This document shows positions 53,027 to 61,976 of a DNA stretch of 64,000 nt, piece after piece. Numbering within the stretch: position 1 is the stretch's first letter; each line of letters starts with the position of its first letter. The stretch is from an uncultured Eubacteriales bacterium (lineage in GTDB: Bacteria > Bacillota > Clostridia > Oscillospirales > Acutalibacteraceae), in contig CAOSWK010000001.1 in assembly GCA_948527295.1 (NCBI GenBank), positions 343,869-407,868 on the forward strand. Reading direction: 5' to 3'. The notes beneath the pieces were generated by a model. The model made no database searches. It was not told the DNA's origin and saw only the letters and a list, made by a program, of their open reading frames with translations. The translations under genes and the position numbers were made by a program.

Positions 53027-54286
53027 GTGGAGAGACTAGTAGTAGAACACGCAGAGCGGTTGTCGGGCGAGGTGGCGGTCCAGGGGTCCAAAAACAGCGC
53101 GCTACCGATATTGACGGCAACGCTCCTTTGCGATGGTATTTGCACTATTGAGAATTGTCCGGATTTGTCGGACGTGGACGTCACGCTGGAGATTTTAAAG
53201 AGCCTGGGAGCAAAAGTCTTAAAAGAAAAAAATAGCGTAATCGTAGATTCGACCGAGGTTTGCGGCTTTAAAATCTCGAAGGAAATGATGAAAAAAATAA
53301 GATCATCGATACTTTTTTTGGGCGCGCTGTCAGCAAGAATGGGCCGGGCGGAGCTGTGTGTTCCGGGCGGATGCAAACTGGGCCCGCGGCCGATAGATTG
53401 GCATTTGGCGGCGCTTTCGCAGATGGGGCTAAAAATTGAAAACCAAGACAAAATGCTGTTTTGCGAGCTAGAGGACAGATTCAAAGGCGCAGAGATAACC
53501 CTGCCGCTTCCAAGCGTGGGGGCAACGGAGAATATCATCTTAGCGGCGGTTTTGGCAAAGGGCACAACGATAATCCGCAACGCCGCGCGAGAGCCAGAAA
53601 TTTGCGATTTGTGCGATTTTTTGATAAAATGTGGAGCAAGGATAGAAGGAGCCGGCCAGAGCGAGGTCAAGATAGTTGGCGTTGAGAGATTGTCCGGGGC
53701 GGAGCATAGGGTCATCCCCGACAGAATCGTAGCGGTGACCTTTTTGGCAGCAGCGGCGGCCGTGGGCGGAGACGTAACGGTGCAAAGCGTAGCTCCAGCG
53801 CACATGCAGAGCATGTTAGAGGTCTTTAAGAAGATCGGATGCGATGTGAATGTGGCCGCAGAATCTGTGCAGATCTTGGCAAAAGACAAGAAATTGGCGC
53901 CGATTAGGGAGATTGTGACTAAGCCCTACCCCGGATTCCCAACAGATGCGCAGGCTTTGTTTATGGTTTTGGCTTCTATTTCCGATGGCAGCTGCATGTT
54001 TGTCGAAAATATCTTCAAAAACCGCTATAAACACGCAGAGGAGCTCGTAAAGCTGGGCGCAGACATTAAGGTGATGGACAAAATAGCGGTGGTGAAGGGC
54101 GTGGATGAGCTTTATGGAGAAGAAACCCTAGAGGCGAAGGACTTGAGAGGGGCAGCAGCTTTGGTGATTGCCGCAATGGCCGCGGATGGAAGAACTACCA
54201 TAACCGGGGTGGAGCATTTGGACAGGGGTTATGAGGACTTTGAGAAAAACCTGCGGCGCTTGGGAGCGAATATAAAGAGGATCTAA
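53027..54286 (+). CDS. murA: UDP-N-acetylglucosamine 1-carboxyvinyltransferase
   Basis: A 419-residue enzyme for the first committed peptidoglycan step. GSKNSALPIL and the active-site Cys in VPGGCKLGPRPID (Cys116, the fosfomycin target) are present, as are RNAAREPEI and PGFPTDAQA. The GTG at 53027 gives the typical length. Many Firmicutes have two MurA proteins; only this one is in the window. It sits where murB is often found. Confidence 0.95.
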   Translation: MERLVVEHAERLSGEVAVQGSKNSALPILTATLLCDGICTIENCPDLSDVDVTLEILKSLGAKVLKEKNSVIVDSTEVCGFKISKEMMKKIRSSILFLGALSARMGRAELCVPGGCKLGPRPIDWHLAALSQMGLKIENQDKMLFCELEDRFKGAEITLPLPSVGATENIILAAVLAKGTTIIRNAAREPEICDLCDFLIKCGARIEGAGQSEVKIVGVERLSGAEHRVIPDRIVAVTFLAAAAAVGGDVTVQSVAPAHMQSMLEVFKKIGCDVNVAAESVQILAKDKKLAPIREIVTKPYPGFPTDAQALFMVLASISDGSCMFVENIFKNRYKHAEELVKLGADIKVMDKIAVVKGVDELYGEETLEAKDLRGAAALVIAAMAADGRTTITGVEHLDRGYEDFEKNLRRLGANIKRI

Positions 54287-54292
54287 GATTTT

Positions 54293-55093
54293 ATGAAGAA
54301 GTTTAAACAGAAAAAAAGACCGGCAAAGGTCAAAAATGCGAACTTGGCGATTAACTATAAAATAAGGTCACGGCTGATTTATTGCGCGATATTTTGCGCG
54401 ATTTCTGCTGTGTGCTTGTTTTTTTCTTCGATGATTCTTTTTCGGGCGAAGTACATAGACGTCAACACTAAAGACATCGACGCGGCCGCAAGGGACGCGG
54501 TTTACGAAAATTTGGGGATAAATCAAGGCGACAACCTTCTTCTAATAGACGAAAATGCCGTTAGCAAGAGGCTCGAGGACGCGATTGTGGACGTGGATTG
54601 CGTAGAGATCGAAAAAAAGTTTCCGGACGCCATTTTCATAAACGTGAAGAAGGCCAATAAAGCGTTTGACATAGAGTCTGTCGCCGGGGAGTACATTGCA
54701 ATAAGCGGCAAGGGCAAGGTTTTGGCGGTCTCGGATGCCCACGAAGAGGGGCTGATTCTTTTAAAGGGGACGGAGCCGGAATCCGTTGAGGTTGGCAAAA
54801 AAGTTACATATAAGGATAAGTCGGTGGAGAAGAAGATCTCGGAGTTTATTGAAATGATGAACGCGAATAATCTTGAAAAAACGACGGAAATAGACTTTAA
54901 TAACGGGCACTTGTTCTTTGCCACTTACGACGGCCGGGTGAAGATAAATTTTGGATTTTACGAGAACATGGACTATAAAATAAAGACGGCGGCCGAGATC
55001 ATAAACACTAAGCTGGGCGCGGCAGAAAGTGGAACGCTAGATCTTTCGGAAGTTTTTGAAGAAAATCGATCGTATTTTACACCAAACTATTAA
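54293..55093 (+). CDS. ftsQ: cell division protein FtsQ/DivIB
   Basis: A 266-residue protein with a basic tail, one membrane span (about residues 27-50), a POTRA domain (FRAKYIDVNTKD onward) and an FtsQ beta domain (INVKKANKAFDIE; EIDFNNGHLFFATYDGRVKINFG). Position between murA and ftsZ supports the call. It links the divisome with FtsL. Confidence 0.88.
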   Translation: MKKFKQKKRPAKVKNANLAINYKIRSRLIYCAIFCAISAVCLFFSSMILFRAKYIDVNTKDIDAAARDAVYENLGINQGDNLLLIDENAVSKRLEDAIVDVDCVEIEKKFPDAIFINVKKANKAFDIESVAGEYIAISGKGKVLAVSDAHEEGLILLKGTEPESVEVGKKVTYKDKSVEKKISEFIEMMNANNLEKTTEIDFNNGHLFFATYDGRVKINFGFYENMDYKIKTAAEIINTKLGAAESGTLDLSEVFEENRSYFTPNY

Positions 55094-55096
55094 TTT

Positions 55097-55126
55097 TTGC
55101 CACTTATTTTCTAAATGTGCTATAAT
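55097..55126 (+). promoter_or_regulatory. promoter upstream of ftsZ
   Basis: TTGCCA, 18 bases, TATAAT with extended TGC. A second weaker candidate (TTGAAA, 17 bases, TAAATT) lies nearer the gene. The gap of about 240 bases has no gene. Confidence 0.6.
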
Positions 55127-55330
55127 TTTCGCAAATATAATTTGGCTTGCAGATAGTGGCAATCCGCCAAATCGATGGTGAGAATGTATACAAAATTCAT
55201 TTTTTGTGCTAAAAAAGAAATAAATTTTATTAAATATCTTGAAATTTTTATAGTAATGTGTTAAATTAAAAAATGAGATGGTTTGTAGGTTTTTATATGG
55301 AAGATATTTGTAAAACAGGAGGTACATTAA

Positions 55331-56515
55331 ATGCCATTTGAGTTGGAAAATAATTTGGATAATATAGTTCAGATCAAGGTTATAGGAGTAGGTGGCGGAG
55401 GCGGCAATGCTCTTGATAGAATGGTGGCTTCGGGGCTTAAGTGCGTTGACTTTGTTACTGTTAATACGGACAAGCAGGCTCTGCAGCGCTCGAAGGCCGG
55501 TACTAAGATTCAAATAGGAGAAAAGATTACAAACGGAAAAGGCGCCGGTTCTAAGCCGGAAATTGGCCAGAAATCGGCAGAAGAAAGCCGGGAGGAAATC
55601 GCCCAAGCTATAAAAGGAACAGACATGGTCTTCATCACAGCCGGAATGGGCGGCGGAACGGGGACGGGCGCAGCTCCAGTTGTTGCTAAAATCGCTAGAG
55701 AAATGGGCATTTTGACGATTGGAATCGTGACGAAGCCGTTTGCGTTTGAGGGTAAGCGAAGAATGGAGCAGGCCGAAAACGGAATCGCTAACCTTAGAGA
55801 ACACGTGGATTCTTTGGTGATAATCCCGAACGAACGGCTAAAATACGCCAGTGAGCAGAGGATAACTTTGCTTAATGCCTTTTCTGTCGCGGATGATGTT
55901 TTGCGCCAAGGCGTGCAGAGCATTTCGGACTTAATCTTGTTGCCGGGACTTGTTAACTTGGACTTTGCGGACGTAACTGCCGTTATGAAGGACGCCGGGT
56001 ACGCACATATGGGCGTTGGAAGGGCTTCTGGTAAGGATAAAGCCGAAGCGGCCGCCAATATGGCGATCTCGAGCCCGCTTTTGGAGACGGCGATAAACGG
56101 CGCAAAGGGTGTCATAATAAACATCACTTCTTCGCCGGACATTGGCTTGGATGAGATTGAAACGGCTTCTACGATGATTGCAGAGCAGGCCGACCAAGAG
56201 GCAAACATCATATGGGGTGCGGCTTTTGACGAAAACATGGAAGACGAAATGAGCGTCACTGTGATTGCTACAGGTTTCTCCGACGTATCGAGTCCAAAGT
56301 CTGACCCAAAGTTAGCCTATGCAGGCAAATTTGTTAATAATAAAAATGAAAAACATCCGATTACCGCGGGGGCAAGCAGTAACTCAGAAAGCAAAAGTAG
56401 CGATGATTCTGATAAGTACCTAAAAGAGACCAGGCCCGGCCAAGCTGTGAGCTTTGAGGAAGAGGACGACACCTTTTACGATATAATGTCAATCTTTAAT
56501 CGCAAGCAAAATTAA
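55331..56515 (+). CDS. ftsZ: cell division protein FtsZ
   Basis: A 394-residue tubulin-like GTPase. [28 protein letters not shown], the tubulin signature [13 protein letters not shown] and NLDFADV are intact. A Ser/Asp-rich linker leads to the C-terminal tail [11 protein letters not shown], which departs from the common IPxFLR form that binds FtsA; ftsA is also missing here. AGGAGG precedes the ATG. Confidence 0.97.
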   Translation: MPFELENNLDNIVQIKVIGVGGGGGNALDRMVASGLKCVDFVTVNTDKQALQRSKAGTKIQIGEKITNGKGAGSKPEIGQKSAEESREEIAQAIKGTDMVFITAGMGGGTGTGAAPVVAKIAREMGILTIGIVTKPFAFEGKRRMEQAENGIANLREHVDSLVIIPNERLKYASEQRITLLNAFSVADDVLRQGVQSISDLILLPGLVNLDFADVTAVMKDAGYAHMGVGRASGKDKAEAAANMAISSPLLETAINGAKGVIINITSSPDIGLDEIETASTMIAEQADQEANIIWGAAFDENMEDEMSVTVIATGFSDVSSPKSDPKLAYAGKFVNNKNEKHPITAGASSNSESKSSDDSDKYLKETRPGQAVSFEEEDDTFYDIMSIFNRKQN

Positions 56516-56554
56516 AGCTGTGGCGGCACATTGGCGCATGGTACAAAAAATAAA

Positions 56555-56583
56555 CCCGCACTAAATCTAAGTGCGGGCTTTTT
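56555..56583 (+). terminator. terminator of ftsZ
   Basis: CCCGCACT and AGTGCGGG form a perfect 8-bp stem with a 7-base loop followed by CTTTTT. Confidence 0.88.
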
Positions 56584-56605
56584 CGTTTGTTGTTTACGAT
56601 ATTGC

Positions 56606-56866
56606 TTATTTCGTTTCTACCACGAGTTTAACGGCGGTGCGGTCCTCGCCATCGATGGTGACGTTCACGAATGCCGGGATGCAGATCAGCTCGACCCCGG
56701 TGGGTGCCAAGTACCCCCGCGCAATGGCGATGGCTTTGATGGCCTGATTAACCGCGCTGGCTCCAACTGCCTGAATTTCTACAGAATTATGTTCACGTAT
56801 AACGCCAGCAATCGCGCCAGCAACGGAATTTGGAGCCGACTTTGACGAAACTTTTAGAATTTCCAT
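56606..56866 (-). CDS. spoVS: stage V sporulation protein S
   Basis: An 86-residue protein, the exact family length, beginning MEILKVSSKSAPNSVAGAI, with AVGASAVNQAIKAIAIARG. SpoVS is an Alba-like protein that affects sporulation and septation. It lies downstream of ymdB on the same strand, as in Bacillus. Confidence 0.96.
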   Translation of the reverse strand: MEILKVSSKSAPNSVAGAIAGVIREHNSVEIQAVGASAVNQAIKAIAIARGYLAPTGVELICIPAFVNVTIDGEDRTAVKLVVETK

Positions 56867-56909
56867 ATTAAATCCTCCATTTTTAGTATTATATTACGTC
56901 TTCAATAAT

Positions 56910-56938
56910 ATAATATATGCAATTTTTATATTTTGCAA
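56910..56938 (-). promoter_or_regulatory. possible promoter of spoVS
   Basis: Minus strand TTGCAA, 17 bases, TATTAT, in a very AT-rich region; other sigma factors are possible. Confidence 0.4.
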
Positions 56939-57078
56939 TAGATTTTTAAATAAAATTTATATTATTTTTCATTTTCGTTAAATCCTATCGAAAGACAGGG
57001 TAATTTTTTATTATTTGCCAAGGGAGCAAAAATAAACAACAATTTATCACTAATATTTTGTGCAAAATTTGCATAAAA

Positions 57079-57855
57079 TTATCCAGTAATTGTCAGACGA
57101 TTTACACTTTGCGTTTTTTTGGTAGACTCATCAATGTCAAAAATTATACAATCCACCTTACATTTTCCAGTTGCGTTTTCAAACCGAACGGGCATCTTTG
57201 TCTTAATCTTCCTAATCACTAGGTCAACCCGCACGCCAAGGGCAGAGTCAATCACGCCAGCCATGCCAACGTCAGTAATGTAGCCGGTTCCGCGCGGAAG
57301 AATGCATTCGTCGGCGGTGGGAACGTGAGTGTGCGTGCCAAAAAGGGCAGAGATCCGGCCGTCAAGATAAAACCCTAAAGCTCGCTTTTCGGAAGTCGCT
57401 TCGGCATGAAAGTCCACAATGACAATGGCGTCGCTACCGGCATTTGCAAGGATCCGATCGGCGGTTTTAAAGGGACAATCGAGGTTCTCCATAAATATTG
57501 TGCCCATAAGATTGATGACAACCACCTTGTTTTTGTTGACGTCCAGGGTGCAAACGCCGCTGCCGGGGGTACTTCTGGAGGGGTAGTTAGCCGGCCGAAT
57601 CAGGCGAGGCTCACTGCCAAAGGTTTTAAAGATCTCGCGCCGCCTAAAAGAGTGATTCCCCGCCGTGATAACGTCCACACCGCTTTTAAAAAGATAATCG
57701 GCAGAAAATGGAGTAATCCCGTTCCCGTCGGCCGAATTTTCTCCATTCGCAATAACCAAATCTATTCCATGCGCCTTCCTCAAGCCGGCAAGCTGTTCCC
57801 GCAAAAAATTACAACCGATGCTGCCCACAACATCGCCAATAGCAAGCACTTTCAT
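57079..57855 (-). CDS. ymdB: YmdB-family metallophosphodiesterase
   Basis: A 258-residue enzyme of the DUF/TIGR00282 type. Metal ligands are visible in AIGDVVGS, ANGENSADGNG, TAGNHSF, VDFHAEATSEK and GTHTHVPTAD. Bacillus YmdB hydrolyses 2',3'-cAMP and affects biofilm and sporulation decisions. Its linkage with spoVS is conserved. Start ATG as annotated by context. Confidence 0.93.
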   Translation of the reverse strand: MKVLAIGDVVGSIGCNFLREQLAGLRKAHGIDLVIANGENSADGNGITPFSADYLFKSGVDVITAGNHSFRRREIFKTFGSEPRLIRPANYPSRSTPGSGVCTLDVNKNKVVVINLMGTIFMENLDCPFKTADRILANAGSDAIVIVDFHAEATSEKRALGFYLDGRISALFGTHTHVPTADECILPRGTGYITDVGMAGVIDSALGVRVDLVIRKIKTKMPVRFENATGKCKVDCIIFDIDESTKKTQSVNRLTITG

Positions 57856-57942
57856 TACAATCAGCCCTTTTCAATGCATTATTTAAAATTATACCATAAA
57901 GTCACCAAAAAAGCGACGCGCAGTGCTACAAAAAAAGGTAAG

Positions 57943-58515
57943 CTATCTAAAAAGTGGCTGAATTTGGTACCCCATAAATGCCGACTCCATCGCCGGAACG
58001 ATAAGATCGAAGTGCGCGACCAAGGAGGCTGGCTTTTTGATGGGATCATCTTGGGACATGGGCACAAAATAAAAATTTTTTCTGCTAAGCATAGCACCAA
58101 GGTTCTGAGCGCATCCGGCCAGTCCGTCGTTTGTGGCAAGCGCGATCAGAACGGGACGCTGGCCTCGCAGGTGAGATTTTACGGCCATCGTTACAGATGT
58201 GTCTATTGTAGAATTTGTGAGCTTACTTAGAGTATTCCCGGTGCACGGCGCAATAATCATGATGTCCGTTAATTTTTTGGGTCCAATCGGCTCCGCCCGT
58301 TCTATAGTGTGGATTATTTCTTTTTGACAGATGCTCTCTATTTTTTTTCGAAAGTCCGCAGCCTTGCCAAATCTGGTGTCGGTGGAGTACGCGGTGTGAG
58401 ACATAATGGGCAAAACGTCGTATCCCGAGTCTGCAAGCAGCTCCATTTGAGGGATAGCCCTTGAAAATGTGCAAAAAGAGCCGCACATAGCAAAGCCGAC
58501 CTTTATATCGATCAT
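57943..58515 (-). CDS. dpaB: dipicolinate synthase subunit B
   Basis: A 190-residue flavoprotein (SpoVFB). VGFAMCGSFCTFSRAIP at the start, IMIIAPCTGNTLSKL, and LIALATNDGL are typical. With DpaA it makes dipicolinic acid, which dehydrates the spore core. Its start overlaps the end of dpaA by four bases. Confidence 0.95.
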   Translation of the reverse strand: MIDIKVGFAMCGSFCTFSRAIPQMELLADSGYDVLPIMSHTAYSTDTRFGKAADFRKKIESICQKEIIHTIERAEPIGPKKLTDIMIIAPCTGNTLSKLTNSTIDTSVTMAVKSHLRGQRPVLIALATNDGLAGCAQNLGAMLSRKNFYFVPMSQDDPIKKPASLVAHFDLIVPAMESAFMGYQIQPLFR

Positions 58516-59393
58516 AATTGACCCTCCTCAATCATGTTGTATATCGTGTTTTTTATGATTTCTCCGGCCGCCCGCGGCGCAACCTTGCCGGGCAACGCCA
58601 AAGCCTGGATTGCCTTGATTTTAAGCTTTCTAGCAGCGTCAAAGTCAACCCCACCGGGCAGAGAAGCTAAGTCGATTATAACCGCGTTTTTGGGGAGTCT
58701 AGCAAGAAAATCAGCGTCAAAAATCAAGCTTGGAATAGTGTTAAAGATAATGTCAAAGTCCACACTGCCGGCGTTTGAAGAAGCAAGACTTGCAGTCAGC
58801 ACGGCTGAGTAGCCCAATAGATTTATCCAAGCGATGTCTTTGGGCTTTCTGGCGCTAGCCGTAACCTTGGCACCGATCCCTTTTAACATTTTGCTCAAAA
58901 CTTTGCCGATCCGCCCAAACCCCGTAACCAGGCACCGGGAGCCATTAATAGTCCCACCGTATTCTTGCCTGGCAATTTGGATGGCTCCTTCTGCCGTTGG
59001 GATGGCGTTATTCACGGCGAATTCTTCTCTTTTAGAATAATCATATAACTGCATGTTGCTAAAGATCGGGCTGGTGGCGATTAAGTCTTCGGCCCTTGCG
59101 CAGAATATTTTTTTGTCAAACATAGTTTTAGCGAATTCATCGTCAACCGCGATTTGTGTACGAGAGTGCGGTGCGTTCAAATAGCCATCCGAAGTAGTTG
59201 CAGGCACCGGCAGGATGATATAATCACTCATTTTTACAGCGTCTTTTAAACTTGCCGTTGTGATGCCGCTTTTCAGGTCAGCATTTTCAAACCCAACAGC
59301 GCAAACATTATAGCCGTCCGACAAAATACTTTCAGCCATCGCCACCTGGCGCTTGTCGCCGCCAACTATTGCAAAAGTATCTATGCCACTCAT
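58512..59393 (-). CDS. dpaA: dipicolinate synthase subunit A
   Basis: A 293-residue NAD(P)-binding subunit (SpoVFA). FAIVGGDKRQVAMAE opens it and the Rossmann loop CLVTGFGRIGKVLS follows near residue 155. GGAGGTAAG precedes the ATG. A sigma-K-like promoter can be read about 30 bases upstream (AC, 17 bases, CATATTATG; consensus CATANNNTA), which fits mother-cell expression, but it is one base off. Confidence 0.95.
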   Translation of the reverse strand: MSGIDTFAIVGGDKRQVAMAESILSDGYNVCAVGFENADLKSGITTASLKDAVKMSDYIILPVPATTSDGYLNAPHSRTQIAVDDEFAKTMFDKKIFCARAEDLIATSPIFSNMQLYDYSKREEFAVNNAIPTAEGAIQIARQEYGGTINGSRCLVTGFGRIGKVLSKMLKGIGAKVTASARKPKDIAWINLLGYSAVLTASLASSNAGSVDFDIIFNTIPSLIFDADFLARLPKNAVIIDLASLPGGVDFDAARKLKIKAIQALALPGKVAPRAAGEIIKNTIYNMIEEGQL

Positions 59394-59594
59394 ATTGCCT
59401 TACCTCCATCATTCAAAACATAATATGGCCGCGGGGCGAGGCGTGTTACAACAACAGGCAAAACGAGGGTATCACATTTTATGGGCATATAATCAAAAAA
59501 GCAAAAAACTATTTATTTCTGAGCAAAAGCGCAATATAATAGTACTATAGAGCGTGAAAGCTGTTTTTAATTTGACAAAAGGTGTGAAAATAGG

Positions 59595-60971
59595 TTGAGT
59601 AATATTGAGAATATTTTAAATAACGCAAAGAACATACATTTCATCGGGATAGGCGGCTCCGGCATGTGCCCCATGGCAGAGATTCTGCTGGACAAAGGCT
59701 ACAATATAACAGGGTCCGACAATTATATCTCGGATACCCTGCAAAGGCTCATAGATAAGGGAATGAAGGTCTACACAGAGCATAACGACGCAAACGTGAA
59801 TGGAGCCGAGTTGGTGGTATACTCGGCCGCAATAAAAGAAGACAATGTGGAGAGGGCAGAGGCCGCAAAAAGAGGGCTCCTATGCATAGAGCGCGCAGTG
59901 ATGCTGGGTCTTTTGTGCGCAAAATATAAGAATACCGTAGCAGTGTCGGGCACGCACGGCAAAACTACCACAACCGCGATGATAACTCAGATTTTAACAA
60001 TGGCAAAAAAAGATCCGAGCGCGATAATCGGCGGAAAGCTGCCGGCAATAAACGGCAACAGCAGAACGGGCAAGTCGGACATAATCGTGTGCGAAGCGTG
60101 CGAGTATGTGGACTCATTTTTGCAGATCACGCCGTCGATAGCGGTAATAACGAACGTGGAGGCGGATCACCTTGACTATTTTGGGAACCTCGAGAATGTG
60201 ATAAACTCGTTCAACAAATTTGCGAAAAAGGCAACAGAGCTCGTAGTCATAAACGGAGAAGATGAAAATTCTGTCCTCGCGGCGAAAAACGCGACAGTAC
60301 CGGTCGTGACTTTTGGCGAGTCGAAGGATAACACCTATTATGCCGAGAATATTTCTGAAAAGAACGTGGCCTTTCCGAGCTTTGATTTGATGAAAGGCGG
60401 AGAGAAGCTTGCAGCGATAAAACTAGCCGTGCCGGGCAAATATAACGTTTATAATGCCCTTGCCGCAGCCACAGTTGCCGATTGCTTAGGGGTTTTGCCG
60501 GAAGACATAGCCAAAGCGCTTGGCGAGTTTACCGGAGTGCATCGCCGGTTTGAAGTGCTTGGCCGGCCCAATGGTATCACTGTTGCAGACGATTTTGCGC
60601 ATCACCCAACGGAGATAACTTCGGTGCTGACGGCCGCTAAAAAAATGGGATTCAAGCGAGTTATTGCGGTGTTTCAGCCGCACACATATTCTCGCACGGC
60701 GGCATTTCTGGATGAATTTGCAGAATCGCTGTCCATTGCGGATATTACCGTCTTGTCCGAGATTTTGGCCGTTCGCGAGGTAAACACCTATAACATTAAG
60801 TCCGAAGACCTGGCGGCAAAGCTCGAGAACTGCATATGCCTGCGCACGTTTGAGGAAATCACAGATTGCATCGAAAAAATAGCAGAGCCCGGGGACTTAG
60901 TCCTGACCATGGGCGGGGGCAATGTGTACGTCTGCGCAAACATGATTTTGAAGAGGCTTAAAGAAAAATAG
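59595..60971 (+). CDS. murC: UDP-N-acetylmuramate--L-alanine ligase
   Basis: A 458-residue Mur ligase adding L-Ala to UDP-MurNAc. HFIGIGGSGMCPMAE, the ATP loop VSGTHGKTTTTAM, VEADHLDYF and DDFAHHPTEI are conserved. Starts at TTG after GGTG; it lies outside the dcw cluster, divergent from dpaA. A strong hairpin follows. Confidence 0.96.
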   Translation: MSNIENILNNAKNIHFIGIGGSGMCPMAEILLDKGYNITGSDNYISDTLQRLIDKGMKVYTEHNDANVNGAELVVYSAAIKEDNVERAEAAKRGLLCIERAVMLGLLCAKYKNTVAVSGTHGKTTTTAMITQILTMAKKDPSAIIGGKLPAINGNSRTGKSDIIVCEACEYVDSFLQITPSIAVITNVEADHLDYFGNLENVINSFNKFAKKATELVVINGEDENSVLAAKNATVPVVTFGESKDNTYYAENISEKNVAFPSFDLMKGGEKLAAIKLAVPGKYNVYNALAAATVADCLGVLPEDIAKALGEFTGVHRRFEVLGRPNGITVADDFAHHPTEITSVLTAAKKMGFKRVIAVFQPHTYSRTAAFLDEFAESLSIADITVLSEILAVREVNTYNIKSEDLAAKLENCICLRTFEEITDCIEKIAEPGDLVLTMGGGNVYVCANMILKRLKEK

Positions 60972-60980
60972 CAAGCAAGC

Positions 60981-61014
60981 GGCGCCGCACTATACCGCGC
61001 GGCGCCAGACTTTT
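60981..61014. terminator. terminator between murC and the hexapeptide-repeat gene
   Basis: GGCGCCGC and GCGGCGCC form a perfect GC-rich 8-bp stem with a 10-base loop, followed by CTTTT; the facing gene ends just beyond. Confidence 0.8.
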
Positions 61015-61024
61015 ATGTAGCAGA

Positions 61025-61687
61025 TTAAACTTTTTCAACGATAACGTTGGCGGACTTATATATGCTGTTTGGCGGCACGACACCGCGGACGGAGCTAAGT
61101 GGATAAACGCTAGTGTTTTTGCCGATGATGGTGCCGGGGTTTAGAACCGCATTGCAGCCGACTTCGACGAAATCACCAACAATCGCACCAAATTTTTTAA
61201 GGCCCGTATCGATTCTATCGCCATTGTAGAGCACCTTAACGAGGCTTTTGTCCGACTTAACGTTAGAAGTAATACTCCCGGCGCCCATGTGAGCTTTGTA
61301 GCCCAGGATGGAGTCGCCAATGTAATTGTAGTGCGGAACGTTGGCGCCATCAAAGAGAACCGAATTTTTAAGCTCGGTAGAATTGCCCACCACAGCGCCC
61401 TTGCCGATTATCGCACTACCTCGGATATATGCACAGTGGCGAATCTTTGCACCTTCATCCACAATAAGCGGACCATTTAAACTGGCGGTTTGGCTTACTG
61501 TAGCGGTTTTCGCAACCCAGATGTTTTCTCCAACTTTATCATATTTTTCTGCCAAGAGCGTTTGCCCCAGTTCGACTATAAATTCAGCAATATTCGGGAT
61601 TACTTCCCACGGCCATTCAACGCCGGCAAACAGTCCTTTAGCGATGGTGTGCTCCAAACTTAAGAGCGCGTCTGCTTTTATCTCCAT
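61025..61687 (-). CDS. left-handed beta-helix acyltransferase, GlmU C-terminal-like
   Basis: A 220-residue protein. A short helical N-terminus (LLSLEHTIAKGLFAGVEWPWEVI) is followed by hexapeptide repeats (about residues 55-215): NIWVAKTATVS, GPLIVDEGAKIRHCAYIRGSA, AIIGKGAVVGNSTELKNSV, then NYIGDSILGYKAHMGAG. The pattern matches the acetyltransferase half of GlmU, without a uridylyltransferase domain. The acceptor is unknown. The ATG nine bases after GGGGAG was chosen; longer frames would run through the promoter. Confidence 0.75.
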   Translation of the reverse strand: MEIKADALLSLEHTIAKGLFAGVEWPWEVIPNIAEFIVELGQTLLAEKYDKVGENIWVAKTATVSQTASLNGPLIVDEGAKIRHCAYIRGSAIIGKGAVVGNSTELKNSVLFDGANVPHYNYIGDSILGYKAHMGAGSITSNVKSDKSLVKVLYNGDRIDTGLKKFGAIVGDFVEVGCNAVLNPGTIIGKNTSVYPLSSVRGVVPPNSIYKSANVIVEKV

Positions 61688-61721
61688 TTTCAAAATCTCC
61701 CCATGTTTCGTAGTAACTTCA

Positions 61722-61750
61722 ATTATATCAGTTGACATTTTGAAACTCAA
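61722..61750 (-). promoter_or_regulatory. minus-strand promoter of the hexapeptide-repeat gene
   Basis: TTGAGT, 17 bases, TATAAT on the minus strand. It occupies the same DNA as the plus-strand promoter of tRNA-Val. Confidence 0.75.
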
Positions 61751-61760
61751 GTGATATAAT
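61732..61760 (+). promoter_or_regulatory. plus-strand consensus promoter of tRNA-Val
   Basis: TTGACA, 17 bases, TATAAT, about 80 bases upstream of tRNA-Val. Its -35 lies inside the spacer of the opposing promoter. Confidence 0.85.
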
Positions 61761-61839
61761 GAAATAAGGTCGGAAGGCGCGTCATGCGGTGGTTTTTGTG
61801 ATGTAGTATAGAATATAAATTTTGCGCGATATTTGTTCC

Positions 61840-61915
61840 GGACGTTTAGCTCAGCTGGTAGAGCATTCGCTTGACGTGCGAAGGGTCAGCGGTTCAAGTC
61901 CGTTAACGTCCACCA
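61840..61915 (+). tRNA. tRNA-Val (anticodon GAC)
   Basis: A 76-base tRNA. The acceptor GGACGTT pairs with AACGTCC, the anticodon loop TTGACGT gives GAC, the T arm has GGTTCAAGTCC, and CCA is encoded. Confidence 0.95.
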
Positions 61916-61976
61916 TATAATGTACCTTTTCATGCAGTGGACAAAAACAACAAATCAAAATTGAAGGAAATTTTAA

